Assembly: GCF_963678635.1 (NCBI RefSeq)
Contig: NC_087064.1
Span: 24,172,539 to 24,236,538, forward strand
DNA length: 64,000 nt
Origin: Symsagittifera roscoffensis
Taxonomy: Eukaryota; Xenacoelomorpha; Acoela; Convolutidae
Direction: 5' to 3'
Made by a program: the position numbers and the translations under genes. Numbering within the stretch: the first letter of the stretch is position 1; each line of letters begins with the position of its first letter. Positions 9,757-18,955 of the stretch are shown piece by piece. A model generated the notes under the pieces. The model saw nothing but the letters and a program-made list of their open reading frames with translations, searched no databases and was not told the origin of the DNA.

Positions 9757-10486
9757 TGTGTTGTCAGATAAATCTCGTGTGAGTTGTATTTTTTCGAGTT
9801 GTATTTTCCAATCAAAAAATATTATTTCTTGATATCCTTTTTTTTTGTATCTGCTTTGCAGTTTGATGGGTTATTTATACCAATGTGCGGTATCCAGTGT
9901 TTATCGTGTATGTCATAAGTTAATCTTCCGTGTGCGCCGTTGTATGGGTATTTTTCATCTAGTTTTATATGTCCTTGATATCTTTCAAGTTCTGCTTGAT
10001 GTACAGAATCTGAAAAAACTTGGAAATATACTAACTTTCTATCTGTGTTTTTATTTCTTGTGATATTTAGTCTGAGTAACTCGTTTTTACAATATTCGGG
10101 ATTGAGATGTAAAAGTCGTTCGATATTACTCTGGTAGAATGATTCGTGGTCAAGTCGGTTTTTATTTCCATTTGAGACTTGTGAACAATGTACTTTCTTT
10201 TCAGAAAATGTTGCTGTGAATTTATATCCTATAACTGTTGTTGCTCGGGCTTTTGAATAAAGTGTCGCTATTACAATTGTAGTTTCTATAGCTTGTGGTT
10301 CTGTTTCGCATTGTGATACTTGATTTATTGCATATTTGTGTAGTGTTTTTTTTGTTCATTTTCTTCACAATCATAATGTGTTACTAATAAACCTTGGGGT
10401 CCTGTGCGGGGGGAAGGATTTATGTTCTGATTGGAGATTACGAGAAAAAAGAGTTGGAGAAAAATTAATATTTTTAGAATATACAT
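9757..10486 (-). pseudogene. N-terminal env-like segment with signal peptide, frame-broken
   Basis: The ATG at 10484-10486 opens a leader that is Ile/Leu/Phe-rich for about 18 residues, as in a signal peptide. About 45 codons in, an 8-T run (10346-10353) shifts the frame, and a 9-T run (9838-9846) shifts it again before the next ORF. The start overlaps the end of the preceding Pro-rich ORF, whose stop is at 10474. Copy 2 preserves traces at 58320-58850. Confidence 0.5.
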
Positions 10487-10914
10487 GTGTATGATAACCC
10501 TGAGTATGGGTTATAAAATGTGATGTAACCAATTGTCTTTTTGGTATATCTGTCGTATTTGTATATTACTTCAGTTGTTATAATTGGTGGTGGTAGTGAT
10601 TGAGCTGTTATATTTGGTGGGTTTAATGGGTAGGGATGTTGAGCAATGTTGTTTAGTTTAACCGTGATTTCAAATTTTAATTGTAGACTATTTTGTTTTT
10701 GGATGTTATGATCACGAATGTCTTCGTGGATGTCTTGTCTATATTGTAGTCTATTAAGTGCCCAGTTGTGGAGTCGGTTACTTTCTGGGTGTTGTACAAA
10801 TAATGGTGGGGGTGCTGTGAATGTATTCCAGTCTAATCTTAGAGGAATATTTGTTGATGATTGTTCTCGATATCTAGCGTCGAGGTTATTTGGGAAATTT
10901 AAGTTAAAAGGCAT
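10474..10914 (-). CDS. Pro/Gln/Asn-rich accessory ORF, C-terminal part
   Basis: 146 codons from an internal Met. The same frame continues upstream to about 11140, so the true product is longer. The middle (residues about 45-85) includes NRLQYRQDIHEDIRDHNIQ, which is conserved in copy 2 at 58921-59118 as RLQYRHDILKDIQDHIIH. The rest is Pro- and Thr-rich. No known domain. The last codons overlap the start of the env-like leader. Confidence 0.55.
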   Translation of the reverse strand: MPFNLNFPNNLDARYREQSSTNIPLRLDWNTFTAPPPLFVQHPESNRLHNWALNRLQYRQDIHEDIRDHNIQKQNSLQLKFEITVKLNNIAQHPYPLNPPNITAQSLPPPIITTEVIYKYDRYTKKTIGYITFYNPYSGLSYTCIF

Positions 10915-11598
10915 TGGTGAAATCTGGCTTATTGATGGTGTTGATGGTAGTGATAATGTTTCTGGTAGTGATGAGGATGTTGTTGTATCCGTAGATATAT
11001 CTATTGGATCATTGATTAAATTTGGTTCACCTTGTGTGAATGATTGTGTTGTCCAATATGGTAGTCGTGATGTTTGGTTTGTGGGGTTAAAGGGATTTTC
11101 ACGTATTTGTTCAGATGTTGGTGTTGAACCTAAGTAATCTGAGGGTAGGCTTGGGGTAATCTGAGCGTAGGGGTTTCTGGTAATATACCAATGGGGTTTT
11201 CTGGAGTACTTTGTGATGGGGATTGAGGTATATCAAAATGAACTCGGTGGGTTTGAAAATTTCTGTTTCGTCGAGGATGTATAATTTGTCTATTTATTTC
11301 GACTGTATTTTGATTTTGACTAAGATTTTGTATTCTACTTAATTCTTGTGGTAGTGTTGGGTATAAGTTATATGTTGGTTCACTTAGAGGTGCTTGTTGT
11401 TGAACTGGTTCTAGTGAATCAGATAAACGAGCGTGTCGTTCTTCAAAGGTATATGGGTTATCTTGAAAAGAAATTCGTGTAGATGTTTGGGGGTTTTGGG
11501 TAGTTGTAGGTGGTGTTGGGTTATCTTGGGATGATGTCGGTGAAGACTGACTGTGTGATTGTTGGTTAGCAATTTTTGATGGTTTTTGATCTATTCTT
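10915..11598 (-). pseudogene. N-terminal part of the Pro-rich accessory ORF, frame-broken
   Basis: The minus strand is open for most of this stretch in two frames joined near 11140-11165. The product is Ser/Thr/Pro/Gln/Asn-rich and looks disordered. A further shift at an A run (11605-11610) separates it from the small membrane ORF upstream, so both may once have been one reading frame. Function unknown. Confidence 0.45.
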
Positions 11599-11787
11599 TT
11601 AGTGAAAAAATTTATGTTTATTGTAGTTTTCTTCTAGAAAAAGAATTAGAAGGATTGTTGCTAGGGCGAATGTGATGATTGCTTTCTTTATACATTTGCA
11701 TATTGTCAAGATGAGGGATGATAGAAATGTTATGAAAATTACAAATATTAAAAAAATATCTGTTCTACTAAAAACGGTTCGTATCAT
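11599..11787 (-). CDS. Small membrane protein ORF of the element
   Basis: 62 codons with two hydrophobic segments, about residues 11-29 (DIFLIFVIFITFLSSLILT) and 36-50 (AIITFALATILLILF), separated by a Cys/Lys-rich turn (CKCIKK). It sits about 820 bp after integrase and begins the block of extra ORFs. A related but damaged stretch is found in copy 2 near 59870-60060. It could be a short membrane protein or the N-terminal anchor of the following Pro-rich protein; a run of six A (11605-11610) lies at the junction. Confidence 0.45.
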   Translation of the reverse strand: MIRTVFSRTDIFLIFVIFITFLSSLILTICKCIKKAIITFALATILLILFLEENYNKHKFFH

Positions 11788-12607
11788 TTAGATAAGATTT
11801 GTGAATCGTACCTGTGGATATAGTCAATAGCTTTTGAAAGTTGGAGGTATAGTTCAAATATGGAATAGAAAATTTAAAAAATATTGCAAAAAATGATTAA
11901 GATTATTACAAAAGTTTCAAAGGTATCAAAAAGAAATGTTATTAAAAGTTTAAATATCGTTAAAAAGTTTATGAGAATGTTAAGAATTATATTGACTGGT
12001 CGAGAGAAGAGCATTTAAGAATTGGCTTCTCGATCGAATATTTTTTGTTGTTTGAGGCAATTTTCAAGTGTGGTCGAATTATTTATTGGTTTTTTGACAA
12101 GTGGGTTGAGTTTTGTAAAAAATTGTTGGGGGCAAATTTTATGGTGATCGGGAGGTCTTCTTTGTCTTTATTTTTATTTGTCAAGTGATCTGGGGTATTT
12201 TTGAGATTTTTATACTTTAGGCTAATTAAAATGGTCGTTCTTTTACTTTAGGCTAATTTAACATATTTGTTTGGGGGGTATTTGAGGTGTGAGTTGGGGA
12301 AATAATGTTGATCTTTGGGTTATTAGATAAGGGAGGGTTATGATATTATGGTGATATTTATTTTAGTTGTCAAGTTGGAATGGTTTCTTTATTTTTGACC
12401 TGGAGGTCGCAAAGTTATAGTTATAGATATGCCTGGAGTTTAATATCTTTCGTCTAGTTGGTTTGTGTTAGAGTTATAGAAGGTGACGGATTGGATGAAT
12501 CCTATTGGCTAATTTTGAACTAGAATCGTTGCGTGTCTGTCAGCATGTTATTTTGAAAAATGAAAGTTCAAAATATTTCAGAGGTGCAAAGATTATTAAA
12601 TATAAAA
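11788..12607 (-). other. Non-coding spacer between integrase and accessory block
   Basis: About 820 bp with no supportable ORF. By position it could hold the splice acceptor or promoter for expression of the env block, but I cannot point to a convincing site. The equivalent spacer in copy 2 is 60061-60955. Confidence 0.5.
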
Positions 12608-14131
12608 TTAAAGCTGTTTTTGAAATTCAACTTTCTTTAATATTTTAGATTGTGAGATGAATGTTTTATAGTTTTTGCGTGGTTGATTTCTAAGTCGTGA
12701 TGACTCTCTATGTTCTGATTTGTCGATTTGTTCTTGGGGTATAATTTTCTCTGTCATTTTTCTATTTTTTCTTTCTTTTTGAGGAATATTTTGATCTAGC
12801 TTTTTTGTATTGTTTTTCGTTGTAGTTGATTTTTTATTTTGGTTTTCGAGGTGAATGTCATGTTGTTCCTTTGTTTCATTTTCCGTATGTGGGTTATTTT
12901 GAATAACTTTTAAACCTGTGAAAGAATATAATTGAGTTATTTCGCGTAGTGCGTATTCTTTTGGGTAATAAGGTAATAGATTGTTTCGATGCTGAATAAT
13001 TTCTTTTTGGTCGGAGTCGGTGATTTTATATGTCACGTCAGTGGGTTTGGCAATTATTTGGTATGGTCCTTTACGAAGGTGTTGTAATTTTTTAGAAATT
13101 CCTTTTTGAGGGTTAAAATTGGGTATTAAAACAAATGTTCCAATTTTTAAATCGGAGGCTGGTGTAAAGCGTGAATTTATTTGTTCATTAATGTTTTGCC
13201 TTTGTAACAACTTTTTTGTTACTTTTTGGTAAATTTCATTGTGTTTTTTATCTCTGTTTAAAATCCATTCGGTGTGTGTACCGGAGGCTAATTTAAGAAT
13301 TTGTGGGTGATGAAAATGATCTTCATCATGTGTGTGTAAAGGTAGGTTATAACAAATTGAGTCTTTATTCGGTTGACAATGACTTTGTGCATTTTTATGA
13401 GAGTTTGCTGTAAACATAATTGGTTTGCGTGGCTTTTGATTAAAAACCATTTCATATGGTGACATTCCTAGAGTTGTCGTGATTTGTGAATTATATGCTA
13501 AGGGAAATAGTTTTACATCTGCTGACCATTCGGTGTATCTTGTATCATTTCCATTGATGATACATCTAAGATATTCTTGTAGTGAACGGTTCATACCTTC
13601 GACTAAGCCGTTTGTCCAAGGTGCGTGAGATGTACGTGGTTTGTGTTTGATGTTATATAAATGACATAGTGTGATGATTTTATTATTTATGAATTCTGTA
13701 CCGTTGTCTGTAACTAAAGTTTCTGGTAGTCCGAATTTGGCTATCCAGTGTTCATAAAGTGTTGTGTAAGCGTAATAAGCATTACAATGTGGTACTGGGT
13801 TAAGTGCTACATAATGTGTAAATGCGTCAACAATTACCATAATGTAGGAGTTTCCTTCGGATGATGGTGAAATTGGTCCTTTTGTATCAAATGAAATACG
13901 GTGGTTAAAGTACAAACTTTGTCCTTTAAAATCTTGTTTTTGTGCTATTTGTTTTTGATTTGGATAAGGTTTATTTAGCTGACATACTATACAATCATTG
14001 CATAGTAATTTTATCCAAATTGGTGCATTTGGGAAATAAAAGTTTTGTATGAAATTTGAATATGTTTTCTCTGATCCAGAGTGTCCTTTAATGTTTTGTG
14101 TATGTGAAATATTAAAAGCTATGAGAATCAT
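12608..14131 (-). CDS. Integrase (C-terminal part of Pol)
   Basis: 507 codons. It inserts the element DNA into the host genome. The N-terminal zinc-binding HHCC domain is visible as H10, H17, C47 and C50 (CNDCIVC). The catalytic D,D-35-E triad is D82 (SFDTKGP), D142 (VTDNGTEF) and E178 (GLVEGMN). A GPY/F module typical of Ty3 integrases follows at 353-370 (LRKGPYQIIAK), then a basic, Lys/Asn/Gln-rich tail. The Met chosen is internal: the frame is open upstream to a break near 14200, so this is the end of one Gag-Pol polyprotein and not a separate gene. Confidence 0.93.
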   Translation of the reverse strand: MILIAFNISHTQNIKGHSGSEKTYSNFIQNFYFPNAPIWIKLLCNDCIVCQLNKPYPNQKQIAQKQDFKGQSLYFNHRISFDTKGPISPSSEGNSYIMVIVDAFTHYVALNPVPHCNAYYAYTTLYEHWIAKFGLPETLVTDNGTEFINNKIITLCHLYNIKHKPRTSHAPWTNGLVEGMNRSLQEYLRCIINGNDTRYTEWSADVKLFPLAYNSQITTTLGMSPYEMVFNQKPRKPIMFTANSHKNAQSHCQPNKDSICYNLPLHTHDEDHFHHPQILKLASGTHTEWILNRDKKHNEIYQKVTKKLLQRQNINEQINSRFTPASDLKIGTFVLIPNFNPQKGISKKLQHLRKGPYQIIAKPTDVTYKITDSDQKEIIQHRNNLLPYYPKEYALREITQLYSFTGLKVIQNNPHTENETKEQHDIHLENQNKKSTTTKNNTKKLDQNIPQKERKNRKMTEKIIPQEQIDKSEHRESSRLRNQPRKNYKTFISQSKILKKVEFQKQL

Positions 14132-14318
14132 ACTTAAAGGGAGACAGGGAACTGTAGATTCATTTAATTGGTATTCTAGAAGGTCTGTGTTTTCATTAAT
14201 TGTTGTATTATCGGAGGAGTGTTTTATTTCCTAAGATTGTTGTATCTGCCTTTACGGGTTTAGTTTTATATTTGTGCCATGATTTTAGTTGTCTAATTAC
14301 TGGGATTTTGATATTGTT
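14132..14318 (-). pseudogene. Broken RNase H-integrase linker of Pol
   Basis: Pol sequence continues on both sides but is interrupted by an in-frame TGA at 14319-14321 and a frame break near 14205. Compared with copy 2 (about 62490-62600), copy 1 seems to lack a stretch of roughly 15 nt here, so this break is a deletion and not a homopolymer slip. Recognisable linker residues include PVIRQLKSWHKYK. Confidence 0.65.
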
Positions 14319-17300
14319 TCAAGGTATTAATTGTAATTTTATCTGTTGGGGGAGAAAAATGTTTTCAATTTCTAATTTAGATAAAGGAATTGTATCAAGT
14401 GGGTCATGGAGGTCAAAAACTTGATTCATTGTGTATTTTGAATAGTTTGTTTGTGGTCCTGATAAATTTATTTTATCAGTTAGATTTTCTTTTTCAATTA
14501 ACGGAAAAAGGTCTTTTTTATGCGAGTGTTGTTTTACTCTTTTTTGTTGGGTGTTATTTTTTATCCATTGTGAATATGGAATTGGTTTGAAAGTTGATGT
14601 TCCAAGTAGATCAACTTCGTAGTGGTAATTTTGGCAATCTAAATAAAGTGGGAAGTGTTGTAGATTATTTATTTGTGATTGTTCAACGTCAGTTTTTACT
14701 GCATTTTTGCATTCTAGTCGGGGTGATGTTTCGTTTTCTGCAAGGTAAAATTTTATATTTTTGGGTATTTCAACTGTAGTCTTACGTGTAAGTAATTCAG
14801 GTGGTGTATTTCGACTTAATGTGTCTGGTAATGCAAGATTCTTTCCTGCTGTCCAAACTATATGTAAGTTTGGGAATTTCATTAGAACTAATTGAAATCT
14901 ATAAACTCGATGATTTGGATTGGATTTTTGTGTAAAGAGAAAAATGATTGGTTTGTGATCTGTGAATAGAACTGTTGGATGTTTTGATCCAAGTATCAGA
15001 AATTCATATTCTGTTAGTGTATAGATTATGGCTGTACATTCTCTCATTAGAGTTGAGAGTCGTAGCTCTGCTTGAGTGAATAATCGAGAATTTGCTGATA
15101 TAAGATTCATTTTGTTTGTACCATTGTGTGATTGTAATAATGCTGCGCCGATGCCAAAATTCGAAGCATCGCACATTGCATAGAATGGTTGATTTGGATC
15201 TGGAATTGTATTCGAAATTTGTTCAGTTAAGAGTTTTTTAATTTCTTCAAATCGTGCTTGATGTTCTGTGTTCCATTCAAAATTATTTTGTTGTCTAAGT
15301 ATATTATAGAATGGTCTTAAGTATAATTGCATTTTATAGACGTATTTGCTTAAAAAATTTAACATTCCAAGGAATTCTTGGATTTTCTTTTTGTTTGTTG
15401 GTGGTTGAAGCTTCTGAATAGCATCAATGCGTGATTTTAATGGAGTGATTGTTTTTCTTTCTATATTGTGTCCTAAGAATTTAACTCGTGTTAAAAAGAA
15501 GTGTGATTTATCGGGGGCGGCCTTCAGATTTTCGTTCTGAAGTATTTTGTGATAGTGTTCTAAAACTTTGAACATTTCTTCTTTTGTCTGTGATTGCATA
15601 AAAACATCGTCTAAATAGGTGATTGCGTTTTTCTTGAGTATTAGTGGTCTAAAAATTTTGCTCATAAAATCTGAAAATGCTGCTGGTCCTATGGATATTC
15701 CATAGAATAGGCGGTTGAATTCATATTGTTGATTTCCAATAACAAATTGGGTTAAGCGTCGCGATTGTTCATCTAGTGGCATTTGAATGTATGCACTATT
15801 CATATCTGCGGTTGTAAAGTATTTTCCGTTTATTTTTGTTAAAATAACTTGTATTGGTTCAATAGGCCAATTGCATTTTGATTCGTCTATTAGTGAATTA
15901 AGATATCTAGCGTCTAGAACTATTTTTAATGATTCTCCTTTTTCTAGGATGATAACAGGGTTGATAAATGTGTTACCTTTTGGTTGTTTTTCTTTGTTTA
16001 CCGGTGAGATAATTTTGTATTGTTCTAAAATATCGAGTAATCTGTTCACTTTATCGTGTAAATGAATTGGTACTTTACTTGCTCTTTGTTTTTTGAAAAC
16101 TGCGTCAGGTTTTAATGGGAGATGTTGTGATGAACTGATTTTGCCAACATCATATTTGGATGTTGCATAGACTGATGAATATTTTATTAGCTGTTTGGCT
16201 AACTTATCAAATTCGTCTTGTGTTTTTTGTGAATGTTGGAAGTTAAACGTTGTTAAAAATTTCTGTTGATCCTCTGTATAGTTATTTATGTTGAATGTAG
16301 GTTTAAAATATGGGGTTTTTGTGAAATAATCTGTATTTCTTTTTTCATTATCTATTATATTATTTATGGATAATTCTTCATTAAGAATTGTGGATTGACA
16401 AATATCTAATAATTGAAGTATATTATTTACGCGGTATGCTTTTTCATGTATTGGTGATATCGTAGCGTTGGTTTCGCAATATCCTAAAAGTCCTAAAGGT
16501 AATGTTACTTGATACGGTGTATTGTTGTATACGTGTAACGAAATAATATCTGAATTCGAGTTTTTGAAACATTTTATGGATGAAATTGTGATTTTGAAAA
16601 ACTTATGGATAGGTTTGAATTCAAAGTCTGACATATAGAGTTGTTGTTTATTTTGATTTTTATCATATTGTGAACTTGTTTTTATTAAAAAATTATATAT
16701 GTTTCCTGAAAGTGGTTTCAGGTGTTTTCTTTGTTGGTTATATATTGGATAAAATTTTGAAAAGAATGGTGGTTGTTTATTTAATCTTTGAAAAAATGTT
16801 AGGGATGTGTCTTTTGTTTTTGTGTATCTATCTTTGATTAGTATTTTACTATTCAAGATGTTGATTGTTGGTATATATTTAGAGATAAATGGTATTCCAT
16901 TGATACTGTGTTTAATATCAGTGATATGAAATATTTGTTTAAATGGTTTATTTAAAATTTTATTTTGTTCTATTGTTCTTGTGGGGAGAAGAAATAATTG
17001 AACTTTTCCATAGTTTACCAATGTTGATCCTTGTGCTGTTGCTAGTTTACTGGAGGTTGCAAGAGGTGTTAATTTTGGGTGTAATGTTTTGATTTCATTC
17101 CATGTGGGAATGTTTATTATGTTTGATTCTGCTCCTGAATCAATTAAAAAATCAATTTCAAGATCTGGTGGTTGAAATTCTTTGTTTCTTGGACTTTCTA
17201 AAAGAAATGGTATTGTCCAAATTTTTTCTTTGGGTTGTTTTTTTTGTATATTTTGATAGATGTGATTTGTATTCAAGCATTTTGTTTTGTCTTTTTCATT

Positions 17301-18035
17301 GGATTTATTTACAGTGTTGATTTCGTTAGTTTCTTGTGCCGTTTGTGTGGAATGGATGGGTTCAATATAATAATTGTGAAGGAGTTCTAATTGATTTTCA
17401 TATATATGTGATGAAAAAGGTTGTTCATATATAATAGGTTCGTAGTCATTTTCGACTGCTATCATATTGATGGAGATAGTGTTTTCTGTATCACTTTTTG
17501 AATCTGATGATCCACAGTTTATTTGATTTAGTTGTAGTTCGTCATTTACTGTGTTGCTGTATACATTTTTGTTTGGTCGATTTTGATCTTTCTTCATGTA
17601 TTGATAGAATGATTTATTTGGTTCTTTATGTTTTTGAGGTTTGTTTTGATTGTCCTGTTGTTTTTGTCTACATTCAGAAATACTATGTCCGTATCGTCGG
17701 CAATAATTAGACCATTTTTTGAAAGATGGTTTGCCTTTAAAGTTTGGGTGTTTTTCATAAATATTGAGTATTTCAGTGATTTTTTCAACGAGGTCTGTAT
17801 CTGATTCCTGTATATTGTTGATATTTGTGGTATTTGTTTCAATTCGATTAACATATTGTAATTTCAGATTTTCTGTTTCTTCAAGTTTCATTGTGATTTC
17901 CGCTTGCTCTAGTTTGTCTACTAGTTTTCGAAAATCGAAATCGGGCTCTCGAATTGAGGAGGGATGGGATGCTCTCTTTTTTATTGCTATTTTCCTTAAT
18001 TGAGGTGTTAAGGTCATCATTAATATTTCTGTCAT
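14319..18035 (-). CDS. pol: Gag C-terminus, protease, reverse transcriptase and RNase H
   Basis: 1,238 codons. Residues 1-95 are the end of the capsid. A nucleocapsid knuckle follows at about 109-122 (YCRRYGHSISEC); its first zinc Cys position appears to be Ser. Aspartic protease: DSGA at 299-302. RT: about 640-900, with LDARYLN, TADMNSAY, FYGISIGPAAF and the catalytic YLDD at 807-810. RNase H: D956 (CDAS), E999 (REC), D1026 (TDHK) and D1071 (PDTLS). The protein copies the RNA genome into DNA and processes the polyprotein. The frame is the same as the upstream gag ORF, separated only by a TAA at 18069-18071. It ends at a TGA before the integrase linker. Confidence 0.95.
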   Translation of the reverse strand: MTEILMMTLTPQLRKIAIKKRASHPSSIREPDFDFRKLVDKLEQAEITMKLEETENLKLQYVNRIETNTTNINNIQESDTDLVEKITEILNIYEKHPNFKGKPSFKKWSNYCRRYGHSISECRQKQQDNQNKPQKHKEPNKSFYQYMKKDQNRPNKNVYSNTVNDELQLNQINCGSSDSKSDTENTISINMIAVENDYEPIIYEQPFSSHIYENQLELLHNYYIEPIHSTQTAQETNEINTVNKSNEKDKTKCLNTNHIYQNIQKKQPKEKIWTIPFLLESPRNKEFQPPDLEIDFLIDSGAESNIINIPTWNEIKTLHPKLTPLATSSKLATAQGSTLVNYGKVQLFLLPTRTIEQNKILNKPFKQIFHITDIKHSINGIPFISKYIPTINILNSKILIKDRYTKTKDTSLTFFQRLNKQPPFFSKFYPIYNQQRKHLKPLSGNIYNFLIKTSSQYDKNQNKQQLYMSDFEFKPIHKFFKITISSIKCFKNSNSDIISLHVYNNTPYQVTLPLGLLGYCETNATISPIHEKAYRVNNILQLLDICQSTILNEELSINNIIDNEKRNTDYFTKTPYFKPTFNINNYTEDQQKFLTTFNFQHSQKTQDEFDKLAKQLIKYSSVYATSKYDVGKISSSQHLPLKPDAVFKKQRASKVPIHLHDKVNRLLDILEQYKIISPVNKEKQPKGNTFINPVIILEKGESLKIVLDARYLNSLIDESKCNWPIEPIQVILTKINGKYFTTADMNSAYIQMPLDEQSRRLTQFVIGNQQYEFNRLFYGISIGPAAFSDFMSKIFRPLILKKNAITYLDDVFMQSQTKEEMFKVLEHYHKILQNENLKAAPDKSHFFLTRVKFLGHNIERKTITPLKSRIDAIQKLQPPTNKKKIQEFLGMLNFLSKYVYKMQLYLRPFYNILRQQNNFEWNTEHQARFEEIKKLLTEQISNTIPDPNQPFYAMCDASNFGIGAALLQSHNGTNKMNLISANSRLFTQAELRLSTLMRECTAIIYTLTEYEFLILGSKHPTVLFTDHKPIIFLFTQKSNPNHRVYRFQLVLMKFPNLHIVWTAGKNLALPDTLSRNTPPELLTRKTTVEIPKNIKFYLAENETSPRLECKNAVKTDVEQSQINNLQHFPLYLDCQNYHYEVDLLGTSTFKPIPYSQWIKNNTQQKRVKQHSHKKDLFPLIEKENLTDKINLSGPQTNYSKYTMNQVFDLHDPLDTIPLSKLEIENIFLPQQIKLQLIP

Positions 18036-18068
18036 TTTTGTGTTTTTATAGTCATGTGTATTTATTGA

Positions 18069-18947
18069 TTATGCTTTTCGAACTAGTGTTTCGATACGTA
18101 CTGCTAATTGTTTGATGGTTTCATTTGGTAATCTGCGAATTTCATTACATAAAACTCTTTGTTGTTGTTTATTTCTCTCGGAGTCAAACATTTTTGAAAA
18201 TTCTTGTGTGAATCTTTTCCAATTTGATTTTATTTCTATAGGCAATACTGAAAACCATTTTTGGGCTGCGCCGTCTAAGGTTGTCTGTATCAACGCTGTG
18301 CGTCGATGTATCCAATTTTGATGTAGTGGTGTATTAATTGGTTCAGGTCCTATATTTAAAATTAAATTTGCTGTTACTGCATTTAAATAATCTTCTACAG
18401 AATATTCAGGGTCTGTTCCTGTGAATACCATTAATGGTTTGTTTGATGTTATTGATGATCCACCCATAAGGTATGGATTCATTGTCATTTGTAATGATTC
18501 TGCGGCATTTGGCATTTGTGAAAAATTTGAAAGTTGATTTTTTGTTATTTCGTGTTGTTGAAGGTAATATGGGAGTGGTATTTCATTTTGCATTTGTGTT
18601 GGTTGATACGAGTGTGTAATCATTGGGTTTTGTGGCTGAATTGGTTGAAAAGATTGTGTAATAATTAGGTTTTGCATTTGTATTGGTTGTTGATTTTGTG
18701 TATCTATTGGATGTGGAGAAAAAATTCTATGATATGTATGTGGTTTCTGCACTCTTTGTCCACGATATTCTTGAGTATATGGTGCAAATATATCTGGTTG
18801 TAAATAATCATCATCAGAGGATAGATAATCCGTTTGATGAGGTGCTTGTTTTTTATTTTTATTCTGTTGAAAGAATGGGTAATTTTCACTACGATCCTGT
18901 GGAGGATGTGAATTAGTTTGAAAATTTACTGAGTTGGTTGTTGCCAT
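18069..18947 (-). CDS. gag: Gag (capsid N-terminal part)
   Basis: 292 codons. Residues 1-150 are Gln/Pro/Asn-rich and contain three tandem 14-residue repeats at about 88-129 (QPIQMQNLIITQSF and variants). Residues 170-292 form the conserved capsid region (FTGTDPEYSVEDYLNAV, QKWFSVLPIEIK, FTQEFSKMFDSERNK), the pattern of the Retrotrans_gag family. It ends at TAA, but the capsid plainly continues in the same frame at 18035, so this stop lies inside the capsid and not at a gag/pol junction. Four codons upstream an in-frame TAG (18956-18958) separates it from the ORF before it. Confidence 0.88.
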   Translation of the reverse strand: MATTNSVNFQTNSHPPQDRSENYPFFQQNKNKKQAPHQTDYLSSDDDYLQPDIFAPYTQEYRGQRVQKPHTYHRIFSPHPIDTQNQQPIQMQNLIITQSFQPIQPQNPMITHSYQPTQMQNEIPLPYYLQQHEITKNQLSNFSQMPNAAESLQMTMNPYLMGGSSITSNKPLMVFTGTDPEYSVEDYLNAVTANLILNIGPEPINTPLHQNWIHRRTALIQTTLDGAAQKWFSVLPIEIKSNWKRFTQEFSKMFDSERNKQQQRVLCNEIRRLPNETIKQLAVRIETLVRKA

Positions 18948-18955
18948 TGGGTTAT

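Larger units (their letters stand above)
7867..10486 (-). pseudogene. Envelope-like glycoprotein gene, broken in three places
   Basis: Read through its breaks this region spans about 870 codons. It begins with an ATG at 10484-10486 followed by a hydrophobic signal-peptide-like leader of about 18 residues, then a Cys-containing ectodomain with N-glycosylation sequons, and a C-terminal membrane region. Frame breaks lie at T runs 10346-10353, 9838-9846 and 8922-8927. The segment around GNRSNFLDYEG, with a downstream block of the type CYxxIPI...FVD..TR.T, resembles glycoproteins of chuvirus-like negative-strand RNA viruses that some LTR elements have captured. This is from memory of the motif pattern and not a search. 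Role: membrane fusion or cell entry if functional. Copy 2 carries the same gene, heavily decayed, at about 56385-58850. Confidence 0.55.
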
